Below, in pieces: positions 1 through 8,530 of a DNA stretch of 64,000 nucleotides; position 1 is the stretch's first letter, and every line of letters begins with the position of its first letter. The stretch is from positions 124,001 through 188,000 of the forward strand of contig NZ_JAELVQ010000002.1 in NCBI RefSeq assembly GCF_016428595.1, written 5' to 3'. The position numbers and the translations under genes are program-made. Origin of the DNA: Snuella sedimenti (GTDB lineage: Bacteria; Bacteroidota; Bacteroidia; Flavobacteriales; Flavobacteriaceae). Below the pieces are notes generated by a model, which saw only the letters and a list, made by a program, of their open reading frames with translations, ran no database searches and was not told the origin of the DNA.

Positions 1-262
1 TTAAATCACCTTTAATATCCATAAGTAATACAGGAACGCCTTTGTTACTTAAATTCTCAGCTAGAACTTGTAAAGATTTGGTCTTTCCAGTTCCGGTTGC
101 CCCAGCTATTAAGCCATGTCTGTTCATGGTCTTTAAAGGGATTTTTACATGTGCGCCCGAAATGGTTTCTCCATCTAACATGGCAGCACCAATAGGAATA
201 AAATCGCCCTTAGTCGTGTTGCCCTCTACAATATGGTTTAAAAAAGCTTCCTTTCTGTTCAT
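1..262 (-). CDS. HerA-like ATPase/helicase (DUF853 type), N-terminal part, cut by window edge
   Basis: The 87 visible codons start at an ATG (262-260) and run off the left edge. The Walker A loop is plain ([12 protein letters not shown], about residues 54-65), followed by a Walker B-like strand ([12 protein letters not shown]). The order of a short N-domain, an early P-loop and an 'MDIKGDL' strand fits the bacterial HerA-like/DUF853 ATPases, thought to be hexameric DNA-translocating motors of poorly known role. Only the N-terminus is seen, so the family call rests on the P-loop context. It is divergent from queE. Confidence 0.75.
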   Translation of the reverse strand, partial: MNRKEAFLNHIVEGNTTKGDFIPIGAAMLDGETISGAHVKIPLKTMNRHGLIAGATGTGKTKSLQVLAENLSNKGVPVLLMDIKGDL

Positions 263-621
263 AGGTGATAATTTCGGATAAAAATAACTATTCTATGTTA
301 AACGATAATGAACTCATCTTGACTTTTTGTTTTTAACCGAAAATGAGATCAAAATTTATTCAGTTGAGGCACTTTTTGAAAGTTATAGTATTCCTACGAG
401 TAAAAAAGTAACGAATTATGAATGGATTTAAGTCATTTTTTAGGAAACAGAAAAGGTTAAAATAAACTCAATAATTAAGCTATATAAAACAATAAACTTT
501 TAATTCATACTTTTTTAAAGTATTGTATCTTTGCAAACTAATAAATAAGCCATAGAAAAGACGATATCTTACCAAATTTATTATTGGCGTGTTATATCTG
601 ACCAGATTAAAGAGTAAACAG
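263..621. other. Intergenic region between herA-like gene and queE
   Basis: About 360 bases between divergent genes. I see a Bacteroidota-type promoter box near 526 for queE, and otherwise A+T-rich sequence without a convincing ORF or RNA. A preQ1 riboswitch would be a natural thing before queE, but I could not fold one convincingly here. Confidence 0.5.
526..533 (+). promoter_or_regulatory. Promoter -7 box for queE
   Basis: TATCTTTG matches the Bacteroidota sigma-A element TAnnTTTG. It lies about 90 bases before the chosen ATG of queE. Prediction only. Confidence 0.55.
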
Positions 622-1251
622 ATGAATAAGGAAATACAGTTACTAGTAGATAAAGGCGAAATGTTGCCTTTAATGGAGGAGTTTTATACCATTCAAGGAG
701 AGGGGTATCACAAAGGAACTGCAGCTTATTTTATTCGTATAGGAGGTTGTGATGTGGGATGTCATTGGTGCGATGTTAAAGAAAGTTGGAATGCAGATAT
801 ACATCCGCCAACAGAGACGGTTAAGATTGTTGCCCAAGCTAAAAAATATAGTGATACAGTAGTGGTAACAGGAGGCGAGCCCTTAACTTGGGACATGACA
901 GCCTTAACAGCACAATTAAAGGCAGAAGGATTGCAAGTGCATATCGAAACATCTGGAGCTTATAAACTTACCGGCATTTGGGATTGGATTTGTTTGTCTC
1001 CTAAAAAGATGAAATTACCAACACAAGAAGTTTATGAAAAGGCTAATGAACTCAAAATGATTATTTATAATAGAGATGATTTTCGGTTTGCAGAAGAACA
1101 AGCAGCTAAAGTAAATAAAGATTGCATATTATATATGCAACCAGAATGGAGTAAGCGTGACAAGGTGATTCCCGAAATTGTAGATTATGTGATGGCACAC
1201 CCAAAATGGAAAGTGTCTTTACAAACGCATAAATATTTAAATATACCCTAA
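622..1251 (+). CDS. queE: 7-carboxy-7-deazaguanine synthase (radical SAM)
   Basis: QueE converts 6-carboxy-tetrahydropterin to 7-carboxy-7-deazaguanine in queuosine (tRNA wobble base) synthesis, using SAM and a 4Fe-4S cluster. The protein (209 aa) has the cluster motif C-x3-C-x2-C (CDVGCHWC), the N-terminal MEEFYTIQGEG segment typical of the family, and a GGEPL SAM-binding motif. The ATG at 622 is preferred over an in-frame GTG at 589 because it gives the normal family N-terminus. It is monocistronic, ending in a strong hairpin shared with the convergent DUF2911 gene. No other que genes are in the window. Confidence 0.93.
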   Translation: MNKEIQLLVDKGEMLPLMEEFYTIQGEGYHKGTAAYFIRIGGCDVGCHWCDVKESWNADIHPPTETVKIVAQAKKYSDTVVVTGGEPLTWDMTALTAQLKAEGLQVHIETSGAYKLTGIWDWICLSPKKMKLPTQEVYEKANELKMIIYNRDDFRFAEEQAAKVNKDCILYMQPEWSKRDKVIPEIVDYVMAHPKWKVSLQTHKYLNIP

Positions 1252-1257
1252 ACATAA

Positions 1258-1285
1258 AAAAAGTGCCTAATAAGGCACTTTTTTT
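1258..1285. terminator. Bidirectional rho-independent terminator
   Basis: The AAGTGCC/GGCACTT stem (1261-1267 with 1274-1280) is flanked by A and T runs on both sides. It sits between the convergent queE and DUF2911 genes and can serve both. Confidence 0.85.
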
Positions 1286-1305
1286 ATGTTTATAATAGCA
1301 TCATG

Positions 1306-1836
1306 CTATTTCGTGAAAGCAACGGCAACTCTTGTCGTACCCCATCCTAAATGTAAAGCATCATTAGTAAAAGCAATGGAAAAAGCCTCAAGGGATTCGC
1401 TTGCAGTTGTAACAGGTGCTGGAACCCTAATAGCATCATTTGCTTCTTTATAAGAATAAGCACCCCAAACGTTAATATCCTTGCTCAAAATAATCGTCCA
1501 TTCTTTTTCTCCAGGAATGGTGAAAAGCGAATACTCTCCGGCACTTACAGTTTTTCCTCCAATTTTTACGTCTTCGTATAAAGTAATGTTGGCAGCTTCA
1601 TTAGCGCCAGTACGCCAAACTTTACCATTTGGAGCAAGCGAACCTAATGAGCGTCCTTTAAGTTGAGGTCTACTATAGATAACTTTTGCAATTGCAGGAG
1701 CATTTCGGGATGTTCTATATATAGTTGCATCCATAGGACTTTTATCGAGTTTACTAAACTCTTGAGCCCCAGCATTGGTTGTTAATAATAATACAATAGC
1801 AAAAGCTATACTTGAAATAAAATTTGATGTCTTCAT
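1306..1836 (-). CDS. DUF2911 domain protein, exported
   Basis: A protein of 176 aa with a signal peptide (MKTSNFISSIAFAIVLLLTTNAGAQ), so periplasmic or outer-membrane associated. The rest matches the DUF2911 pattern as I know it: a 'YSRPQLKGR..LG.L.P.G.VWRTGANEA' block, then 'G..V.AGEYSLFTIPG..EWTIIL' and a C-terminal 'GWG.TRV.V.F' strand. Function is unknown for the family. The ATG at 1836 is chosen over an upstream in-frame ATG at 1866 because it places the signal peptide at the very N-terminus. Confidence 0.85.
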   Translation of the reverse strand: MKTSNFISSIAFAIVLLLTTNAGAQEFSKLDKSPMDATIYRTSRNAPAIAKVIYSRPQLKGRSLGSLAPNGKVWRTGANEAANITLYEDVKIGGKTVSAGEYSLFTIPGEKEWTIILSKDINVWGAYSYKEANDAIRVPAPVTTASESLEAFSIAFTNDALHLGWGTTRVAVAFTK

Positions 1837-1923
1837 AGTTTTTTTATAGTTAGTGTTAATATGCAATTTTAAAATTAAGTAATTCTTTGTTTGAAGTTCT
1901 TAATATTATATTAAAAAATGATG

Positions 1924-3225
1924 TTACTTCTTAATAAATTTTTTGGACTCCCTTCCTGTATTATTATGGAAGTTAATAAAGTAAACTCCAGAAGCCAGAT
2001 CTTCAACAGAGAAAGCATAGTTTTGAGGTGTTTTGGCTTGAATGTTGTTTTTAATACTCAATTGTTTAATGTATTTTCCGTTTGAGTTGTATAGTTCAAT
2101 TACCAAATTATCGATAGATTCAAATACAATATCAAACTCTAATGTAGATGTTACGGGGTTGTTTTTAAATGAAATGTTTAATGGTGCCCTATTTTGGTTT
2201 CTTACGATTTTGGTACTCAAAGTTTCATCGGTAAACTTGTAAAGTGACGTGCCACTAGCGTAAGCTAGATTAGAGTTGATAATAAAAATTCGGTTTAGAT
2301 TACTACCTGTATTAAGATTTGTCCACGTTTGTCCTCCATCTTCTGTTTCGTAAAAACCGGTAGTATGCCCACCCATCCATCCACGGTTTTCTGAAATAAA
2401 ACCTACCGCTTGTACGTCTGTTTCTGGCGCATTATAACTACTCCAGGTTTGACCGCCATCATTTGTTTTAACAAGCTTACCTGGGTTTTGAGGAACGGAT
2501 GATATGGAACCAAAAATGATGTTTGTATTACTTTCTAGGACCTGCAACTTCCAAAAATATTCCCCTGTTATATTAGAATTGTAAATTTCTGTCCAACTAC
2601 TTCCTCCATCTGTTGTTTTTAGTATTGTAGCACCATTGTTACTTCTACCAGAAGCATAACCAACAGATTCTGTTAAGAAATAAATTTCAACCAAGGCATT
2701 GGCATAAGCAGACATATCAATATACTGCCATGTGCTTCCACTGTCGGTTGATTTAATTATATAAGCTGGAGAAAAATACGCTCCACATCCGTAAATGGTA
2801 GATTCCCCAACAGTATCCAGTCCACAAATTGCTGACGGATTTGGAGATATATTTGTTACCTCTTCCCAGTTATCACCACCGTTTGATGTTATAAAAAACT
2901 TGCCATTTAATGTGCCCAGGAAGCCAATGTCTTCATTTAAGAACTCAATGTTTCTAAAATAATAATCACCTCCAAGTTCACTTTCATTTAGTTGCTCTGT
3001 CCATGTTTTTCCACCATCTATAGTTTTGTATACGGCAGCATAAAAGCCATTAGCGGCCCAACCTATATTTTCATCTAGAAAGAAGATGTCGTCAAAACGT
3101 TGGTTGTTTATATTGGGAGTAATAGCTGTTAAAGTTTGCCAAGTGGGTTGCGAATAGGTGTTGAAAAATACCAAAAAGCAGCTATAGAACAACAGTTTTG
3201 CAAAATGGTTGTTTAGTGGATTCAT
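1924..3225 (-). CDS. BNR/YCF48-like repeat protein with T9SS sorting domain
   Basis: A secreted protein of 433 aa. It has an N-terminal signal peptide ending near TYSQ, then about six Asp-box/BNR-type repeats with the recurring pattern 'KT.DGG.TW' (for example near residues 66-73, 205-212 and 253-260) expected to form a beta-propeller. The last roughly 80 residues resemble a type A T9SS C-terminal signal (ELYNSNGKYIKQ, then LASGVYFINFHN...KKFIKK). It is probably exported through the outer membrane by the gliding-associated T9SS. The ligand is unknown. It lies just downstream of the gat operon terminator. Confidence 0.85.
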   Translation of the reverse strand: MNPLNNHFAKLLFYSCFLVFFNTYSQPTWQTLTAITPNINNQRFDDIFFLDENIGWAANGFYAAVYKTIDGGKTWTEQLNESELGGDYYFRNIEFLNEDIGFLGTLNGKFFITSNGGDNWEEVTNISPNPSAICGLDTVGESTIYGCGAYFSPAYIIKSTDSGSTWQYIDMSAYANALVEIYFLTESVGYASGRSNNGATILKTTDGGSSWTEIYNSNITGEYFWKLQVLESNTNIIFGSISSVPQNPGKLVKTNDGGQTWSSYNAPETDVQAVGFISENRGWMGGHTTGFYETEDGGQTWTNLNTGSNLNRIFIINSNLAYASGTSLYKFTDETLSTKIVRNQNRAPLNISFKNNPVTSTLEFDIVFESIDNLVIELYNSNGKYIKQLSIKNNIQAKTPQNYAFSVEDLASGVYFINFHNNTGRESKKFIKK

Positions 3226-3231
3226 AGATGT

Positions 3232-3264
3232 AAAAAAAAAATGCCTTAGACAAAACTAAGGCAT
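3232..3264 (-). terminator. Terminator of the gatC-gatA-gatB/aspS operon
   Basis: On the minus strand the ATGCCTTAG/CTAAGGCAT stem (3241-3249 with 3256-3264) is followed by a run of about nine T. It lies 27 bases past the stop codon of the gatB/aspS fusion. Confidence 0.85.
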
Positions 3265-3290
3265 TTCTTTAGTCAATATTAAAGAAAAGT

Positions 3291-6200
3291 TTATTTTTTA
3301 ATTACTCTTACATTCATTTCTTCTACTTTTTTGTCAGATAATGGAGAAGGTGAGCCGAATAATAAATCTTCACTGGTTCCTGTTTTAGGAAAGGCCATAA
3401 CCTCTCTAATAGAGGCTTTTTTCTCTAAGATCATCATTAAGCGGTCTACACCCCAGGCTATACCACCATGTGGTGGAGCGCCATAATGAAATGCTTTATA
3501 CATGGTGCCTACACTTTTTAACATCTCTTCTTTATTGTAGCCCATATTTCTGTATGTAGCTTCTAGTATTTCAGGTTTATGTGCTCTAATAGAACCGCCA
3601 CCGATTTCGTAACCATTTAAAATTAAATCGTATTGTTGTGAAATAATGGTGCCAATTTCTTCTTCTTTACCGTTCATATGTTTTTCTATGTCGTTAATAG
3701 TCGGCATGGAAAATGGGTTGTGAGTAAAAGTCCACCTACCTTCATCGGTTTTCTCGAACATAGGGAAGTCTATTACCCAGGCAGGGCGTAGTTCTTTTGG
3801 GTTTATTAAACGTAAAAAGCGTCCCATTTCCTGTCGTACGGCATCCAAAGCTTTATTGGCCGTAGCATGGTCGGCTGCCGAGAAAAATACAATATCACCT
3901 ACCTTGGCATTGGTAGCTTCAATAATTCTAGCAGCTATATCTTCGCCTAAAAATTTAATGATTGGTGACTGTAAATCATTCTCGTTAACTATTATGTAGG
4001 CCAGACCTCCTAGACCATTAGCTTGAGCAATGGCCGTTAGGTTTTCAATTTGACCTTTGGACAGACGTTTGTTTCCTTGTTCTTTGGCCGATACTTTAAT
4101 ACATTTTACAATACCACCATCTTCAATAGGTTTACTAAATACTTGGAAGGTTGTATCTTTTACAATATCTGTAATGTCTTGCATTTGTAAGCCAAAACGT
4201 AAATCGGGTCGGTCGCAACCATACTTGTCCATGGCTTCTTTATAGGTAAGGACTTCAAAAGGATGTAATATCCATTTTTTACCGTACACTTTTTGGACAA
4301 TCTCATTAAACATGCGTGTGTTTAAGTCTATAATGTCCTGCATGCTGGCATAAGCCATTTCAATGTCCAATTGCGTAAATTCTGGTTGACGGTCGCCACG
4401 AGAATCTTCATCCCTAAAGCAACGGGCGATTTGGAAATACTTTTCAAATCCACCAACCATTAGCATTTGTTTGAATTGCTGTGGCGCTTGTGGTAAGGTG
4501 TAAAAAGATCCCGATTGTTTACGCGTTGGGACAATGAACTCTCTAGCACCTTCGTCGGTACCAGCGGTTAAAATGGGGGTTTCAATTTCTAAAAAATCTT
4601 CATTGTCTAAAATATCACGCATTAGCTTTGTTACCTTATGTCGGTTTACAATAGCTCTTCGTACACTGTCATTTCTGTGATCTAAAAATTTATATTGAAA
4701 ACGAACCGTTTCGTTAGAACGTGCTGCCCTTTTTATTTCAAAAGGCAAGGTTTTAGACAGGTTCAATATTTCTAATGCAGAGGTTTCCAGCTCAATAGTT
4801 CCAGTGCGTAATCCAGCATTGTAATCATCTTCTTTACGTTGTACAACGTCTCCTGTAACCGAGATTACGGTTTCTGGTTTTAGTTTTACCAGTTCATCTA
4901 AATTGGGGAACGATTCCCTGCTTAAACGAACCTGGAATATTTCGTTGCTCGAATCCCTTAAATCGATAAAAATCAATTCACCATGATCACGCACACTCGA
5001 CACCCATCCAGCCAAAGTTACTGTGTTGGAAATAGAGGCTTCTGAAAGTTCCGTAATTTTATGCGTTCTATAAGCTTCTTTAACAACTAAAGGAATGTTA
5101 GGTATTACTTCTTCTTCAGCTTTTGTTGTGGTAGCTTTATCGGATGTCTTTTTTTGTTTCTGTGTTTCGGTTTGCGCTTCTTTAATACCATCGGCCGATA
5201 GTGCATCTAATATACCTTGACGGATAACTTTCCCAGATGCACCTTTTCCAATAATGGCAATTACTTTTCCAACAAGAATTCCAGCTTTGCCTTGGTTTCC
5301 AGCTTTTATATCGCTAGCAATAGCTTCATTTTCAGAAATAACCTTATTAATAGCTTCAGTAATTTTGTCTTCAGAAATGGTATTAGCTTCAAAGTACTTT
5401 TTATAATCAAAAGTTCTGTCTTTTAAGTAAGAAGTAATGGCATTCTGAACTAAAACAGCTGTTATTTTTTCGGATTTAAAAAGTTTGAAGATGTCAATTA
5501 AGTGGTTAATATCGTGAATGTCCCCATATTCGTCCGCACCAATATTGTTAACCAGTGTTTTTGCAACAAAAGAAGGGTCTTTAAGCTCGTTGTTTATTGT
5601 TACGAATGTTTTAGATCGGATAGCATCGGCCGTAAAGAATTTGGCATCTTGGGGTAAAACGCCTCCTTTTATTAAAATAGACTCTACAGCAAATGGCAAT
5701 GCACTAATATCAACATCGATGGTTTCAACCACCTCTTTAATGTTTACAAAAGGCAAATCGGGCTCAGAAATAAAGCGATAGTCTGCTTCAAATTCCTTTT
5801 TACGCATGGTTTTGGTTTGCTTCAAGTCGGCATCCCATAGCACGGTAGTTTGCTCTGGTCTAAATTCTTTATGTTCTAAGTAATAGTTTAATTGCTTTTC
5901 AACTTCCTCTTTTAAGGCATCGACCATGAACTTGAATGAATTCAAGTTTTTTATTTCTGTACGCGGATTTAAATTGTAAGTATGCTTTTTTCGTAAGGAT
6001 ACCGAAACATCCGATTTAAACTCGCCCTTTTCAAGGTTGGCCTCCGATATTTTTAAATTTTGAACGATGCGTTGTATATATTGTGCATAGGTTGAAGCAT
6101 CTTCAATATGGCGGATACAAGGCGTGGTAACAATTTCAATTAAAGGCACCCCTGCTTTGTTAAAGTCAACTAAAGAGACTTTCTTTTCGTGTATTAGCTT

Positions 6201-6626
6201 GGCTGCATCTTCTTCAATGTGTACTTGTGTAAGGTTTACAGTAAACTGCGAACCATCATTTCTAAAGCAAGATACTTGTCCATCGGGTATAATGGGGTTG
6301 TGAAACTGGGTAATCTGAATATTTTTGGGGTTATCGGGATATTCATAATGTTTTCTATCCCATGAGATCACATCATTGTCGAATGTAGATTTTACGGCTT
6401 TTCCAAAATGAATGGCCTTGGTAATGGCTTCTTTGTTAACCGCAGGAAGCACCCCCATTTGTCCTGTACAAACGGCACATATATTTTGGTTTGGCGTTTC
6501 TATTTCTTGATTTGGACAAGAACAAAACAATTTGGTATTGGTATTTAACCTAACATGCGTTTCCAGTCCAATTACCAATTCTAACTCGTGGGCTTTAAGC
6601 GCCGCATTTAATTGTTCCAATTTCAT
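3291..6626 (-). CDS. Fused GatB (tRNA amidotransferase subunit B) and aspartyl-tRNA synthetase
   Basis: A single 1111-residue chain. Residues 1 to about 480 are GatB, with the 'VIGLETHV.LNT' N-motif, zinc-type cysteines C35, C37, C50 and C53, and a C-terminal YqeY-like helical tail. A charged K/T/E/Q-rich linker (about 485-515) follows. Residues from about 520 to 1111 are a bacterial AspRS: OB-fold anticodon domain, class II motif 2 (FRDEDSRGDRQPEF), GAD insertion and motif 3 (GVDRLMMIL). GatB binds misacylated Asp- or Glu-tRNA and AspRS loads Asp, so the fusion tethers consecutive enzymes of indirect Asn-tRNA synthesis. His548 sits in the 'VRDHGELIF' loop, where non-discriminating AspRS have His and discriminating ones Leu. 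It is the last gene of the operon after gatC and gatA. The frame is open throughout, so this is not two adjacent genes. Confidence 0.95.
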   Translation of the reverse strand: MKLEQLNAALKAHELELVIGLETHVRLNTNTKLFCSCPNQEIETPNQNICAVCTGQMGVLPAVNKEAITKAIHFGKAVKSTFDNDVISWDRKHYEYPDNPKNIQITQFHNPIIPDGQVSCFRNDGSQFTVNLTQVHIEEDAAKLIHEKKVSLVDFNKAGVPLIEIVTTPCIRHIEDASTYAQYIQRIVQNLKISEANLEKGEFKSDVSVSLRKKHTYNLNPRTEIKNLNSFKFMVDALKEEVEKQLNYYLEHKEFRPEQTTVLWDADLKQTKTMRKKEFEADYRFISEPDLPFVNIKEVVETIDVDISALPFAVESILIKGGVLPQDAKFFTADAIRSKTFVTINNELKDPSFVAKTLVNNIGADEYGDIHDINHLIDIFKLFKSEKITAVLVQNAITSYLKDRTFDYKKYFEANTISEDKITEAINKVISENEAIASDIKAGNQGKAGILVGKVIAIIGKGASGKVIRQGILDALSADGIKEAQTETQKQKKTSDKATTTKAEEEVIPNIPLVVKEAYRTHKITELSEASISNTVTLAGWVSSVRDHGELIFIDLRDSSNEIFQVRLSRESFPNLDELVKLKPETVISVTGDVVQRKEDDYNAGLRTGTIELETSALEILNLSKTLPFEIKRAARSNETVRFQYKFLDHRNDSVRRAIVNRHKVTKLMRDILDNEDFLEIETPILTAGTDEGAREFIVPTRKQSGSFYTLPQAPQQFKQMLMVGGFEKYFQIARCFRDEDSRGDRQPEFTQLDIEMAYASMQDIIDLNTRMFNEIVQKVYGKKWILHPFEVLTYKEAMDKYGCDRPDLRFGLQMQDITDIVKDTTFQVFSKPIEDGGIVKCIKVSAKEQGNKRLSKGQIENLTAIAQANGLGGLAYIIVNENDLQSPIIKFLGEDIAARIIEATNAKVGDIVFFSAADHATANKALDAVRQEMGRFLRLINPKELRPAWVIDFPMFEKTDEGRWTFTHNPFSMPTINDIEKHMNGKEEEIGTIISQQYDLILNGYEIGGGSIRAHKPEILEATYRNMGYNKEEMLKSVGTMYKAFHYGAPPHGGIAWGVDRLMMILEKKASIREVMAFPKTGTSEDLLFGSPSPLSDKKVEEMNVRVIKK

Positions 6627-6713
6627 CTGTTCATTATATTTTTTTAGGGGTCAGATGCAATACACAAATGAATGCCCTTAGTTGTTTCAGAAATTTCATT
6701 TTTGTGCATTTCA

Positions 6714-8114
6714 TTATATAGTTTCTTTTAAGAAGTTAGCAAATTGTAGCACATGTGCATCATTGTTCTTGGCAGCTGTAATTTGTATACCAGTAGATGT
6801 GCCTTGCGGAATGGTTAGGGTAGGTAACTGTCCTAAACTAAACCCAACGGTGTAGGCGTCTGATAAGTACATGGCCAGAGGGTCTTTTAAGCTGTCTCCT
6901 ATTTTGGGAGGTGTGCTTGGGGTTACAGGTGAAATAATAATATCGACTTCTTCAAAATCCTTATTAAAATTTTCTGAAATTTGATCTCTTAGAGCAAGTC
7001 CTTTTAAATAGATCTCATCTGAAAACCCTTGTGACAATACCTGGTTGCCCCCAACAATACGGCGTTTGGTTTCTTCTGAAAAATTTTCAGAACGTGTAAC
7101 AGCATAAGTTTCCTTTAAATTTTCGGATTCAATACGATTACCATAGTTAGTACCATCTAGGCGCGATAAATTGGAAGCAGTCTCGGCCATAGCCAATGTG
7201 TAGTAGGTTGAAACTAGAATGTCCGATTTAAAGAAGTCTAAAGCCTTTACTTCGATGCCTTTTGCTTTTATTTTTTCGATGCTAGCTAAAAAGTCGTTTT
7301 TAATTTGGGTATCAATAGCATCATTTTCAATAAAATTTTTAAAATAACCAATGGTTTTTACGGTATTGGTATTTGCTATTGTTTCTTCACTAATGCTCTC
7401 GGATTCTATAGACGTTTGGTCTTTAGCGTCCTTACCGCTCATAACATTAAGTACAATGCGTATGTCTTCAATAGACTTGGCTAAAGGCCCTACACAGTCG
7501 GTAGACGACGCATAAGCCATTAAGCCATATCGGGAAATACGACCATACGTAGGCTTTAAGCCATATATTTTGTTATAACCAGCAGGTTGTCTAATGGAAC
7601 CTCCCGTATCGCCTCCAATGGAGAATATAGTATAATCTTTGGCAACATTTACTGCAGAACCACCACTGGAACCACCTCCAACTAATTCGGGGTTGATTGC
7701 ATTTTTAACCGCACCAAATATGGTGTTTTCACTGGATGATCCATGTCCAAAACTATCGCAGTTTTCTTTAACTATAGGAATGGCTCCAGCATCCAATAAT
7801 TTTTGTATAGCGGTAGCTGTATAAGCAGATTTGTAATGTTTTAACAGGTTAGAACTTGCAGTTGTGTACGTACCTTGCAGCATATATACGTCTTTGATGC
7901 CAAAGGGAATACCTTCTAACACCCCAATAGTTTCCCCATTTGAAATTTTTGCATCGACTTTAGCAGCTAGTTCAAGCGCAGATGATTCTAATAGGCTATT
8001 TGCTGTATTATGGGTGTTCTTTTTAAGTAAATCTAGTTTCCTCTGTACTAGCTCTGTACAGGTAATTTCCTTACTTACTAATTGTTGGTGAATCTTTTTT
8101 ATTTGAGAGTCCAT
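6714..8114 (-). CDS. gatA: Asp-tRNA(Asn)/Glu-tRNA(Gln) amidotransferase subunit A
   Basis: GatA is the glutaminase subunit that frees ammonia from glutamine for GatB. The 466-aa protein belongs to the amidase-signature family. The catalytic Lys is K74 (GIPFGIKDVY), the cis-Ser is S149 in GGGSSGGSA, and the nucleophile is S173 in GGDTGGSIRQP, followed by 'GLKPTYGR.SRYG'. The length is slightly below the usual 480-490. It starts 3 bases after the gatC stop and is followed 87 bases later by the gatB/aspS fusion, so the whole set is one transcription unit. Confidence 0.95.
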   Translation of the reverse strand: MDSQIKKIHQQLVSKEITCTELVQRKLDLLKKNTHNTANSLLESSALELAAKVDAKISNGETIGVLEGIPFGIKDVYMLQGTYTTASSNLLKHYKSAYTATAIQKLLDAGAIPIVKENCDSFGHGSSSENTIFGAVKNAINPELVGGGSSGGSAVNVAKDYTIFSIGGDTGGSIRQPAGYNKIYGLKPTYGRISRYGLMAYASSTDCVGPLAKSIEDIRIVLNVMSGKDAKDQTSIESESISEETIANTNTVKTIGYFKNFIENDAIDTQIKNDFLASIEKIKAKGIEVKALDFFKSDILVSTYYTLAMAETASNLSRLDGTNYGNRIESENLKETYAVTRSENFSEETKRRIVGGNQVLSQGFSDEIYLKGLALRDQISENFNKDFEEVDIIISPVTPSTPPKIGDSLKDPLAMYLSDAYTVGFSLGQLPTLTIPQGTSTGIQITAAKNNDAHVLQFANFLKETI

Positions 8115-8117
8115 AAC

Positions 8118-8387
8118 TTATTCTTCTATAACTTTAGAAACTACTAAATACCCATTTTTCTCTTTGGGAAAATTTTCTATTATAATTTGCTTTTCTATTG
8201 CAGAACTTTCAATTACAACATCATCTCTCAAATCGTTTACAGACAGAGCATTATTATTAACATTATTAAAAGACTCATTATTTTCGGTATGGGCGTTCTT
8301 TATTACGTCAAATAATTTGTTAACAGCCTCCGAGGGTTGTGCTCCTTTAATACTCGACAATATGTCGACGGTCATAATTTTACTCAT
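8118..8387 (-). CDS. gatC: Divergent GatC-like amidotransferase subunit C
   Basis: A protein of 89 aa. The C-terminal half reads like GatC: a 'DLRDDVV' block followed by 'NFPKEKNGYLVVSKVIEE', equivalent to the conserved 'LR.D......APE...G...VPKVIE' tail that wraps between GatA and GatB. The N-terminal half is unlike standard GatC, which begins with a helix of the type 'VEHIAKLARLEL'; here it reads MSKIMTVDILSSIKGAQ. Position directly before gatA supports the call. The ATG at 8387 is chosen because longer frames run into the terminator hairpin. An alternative start is the ATG at 8375. Confidence 0.75.
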   Translation of the reverse strand: MSKIMTVDILSSIKGAQPSEAVNKLFDVIKNAHTENNESFNNVNNNALSVNDLRDDVVIESSAIEKQIIIENFPKEKNGYLVVSKVIEE

Positions 8388-8406
8388 TTCTTTGATTTTT
8401 AGGTTT

Positions 8407-8435
8407 AAAAAAAGCCTTCCGAATTCGGAAGGCTT
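8407..8435 (-). terminator. Attenuator terminator in the gat operon leader
   Basis: Bases 8412-8435 form a perfect 24-base palindrome. On the minus strand it folds as a stem of about 10 bp and is followed by seven T (8413-8407). It lies 20 bases before the gatC start and just after a short Asn-rich open frame, the place of an attenuator rather than an end-of-gene terminator. No gene lies upstream on this strand that it could close. Confidence 0.88.
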
Positions 8436-8498
8436 CATATATTTTTTAACAATAACCTTCCAGTCCTAAAAATTAGGATTATTGAAATTATTATTGTT
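8426..8498 (-). promoter_or_regulatory. Competing 1:2 and 2:3 RNA pairings of the gat leader (anti-terminator)
   Basis: Segment 1 is AACAATAA (8498-8491), inside the Asn codons. Segment 2 includes TTATTGTT (8455-8448), which pairs exactly with segment 1, and TGGAAGGTT (8462-8454), which pairs over 9 positions (two G-U) with AGCCTTCCG (8434-8426), the 5' arm of the terminator. The pairings exclude one another, as in trp/his/phe attenuators. A ribosome stalled on Asn codons would hide segment 1 and free segment 2 to prevent termination. A ribosome reaching the stop codon (8468-8466) would cover segment 2 and allow termination. This comes from manual pairing, not energy calculation. Confidence 0.75.
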
Positions 8499-8513
8499 AT
8501 TATTATTTATCAT
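8466..8513 (-). CDS. Asn-rich leader peptide of the gatC-gatA-gatB/aspS operon
   Basis: A 15-codon frame, MINNNNNNNFNNPNF followed by TAG, with seven Asn codons in a row and ten in total. It is too short for normal gene calling. A TAnnTTTG box ends 17 bases before its ATG, and the terminator lies 31-59 bases after its stop. Its likely role is as a translational sensor of Asn-tRNA(Asn) charging, not as a functional peptide. The caution is that AAT repeats are easy to produce in A+T-rich DNA. The case rests on position, the matched pairings and the downstream genes together. Confidence 0.8.
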   Translation of the reverse strand: MINNNNNNNFNNPNF

Positions 8514-8530
8514 TGCTCTATTTTGAAGGT

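Noticed and set aside
42-281. Plus-strand open frame at the left edge
   Set aside because: It is the shadow of the HerA-like gene on the minus strand, which has a clear P-loop.
541-621. preQ1 riboswitch before queE
   Set aside because: I looked for the H-type pseudoknot and found no convincing stem and A-rich tail.
8118-8438. Longer gatC frame beginning at 8438
   Set aside because: It would translate through the terminator palindrome. The ATG at 8387 after the T-run is the better start.
8466-8513. Asn run as simple low-complexity AAT repeat
   Set aside because: Possible in A+T-rich DNA, but the frame has its own ATG and stop, one codon is AAC within the run, the run is complementary to a downstream segment, and it lies between a promoter box and a terminator before an Asn-tRNA operon. 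I kept the attenuator reading.
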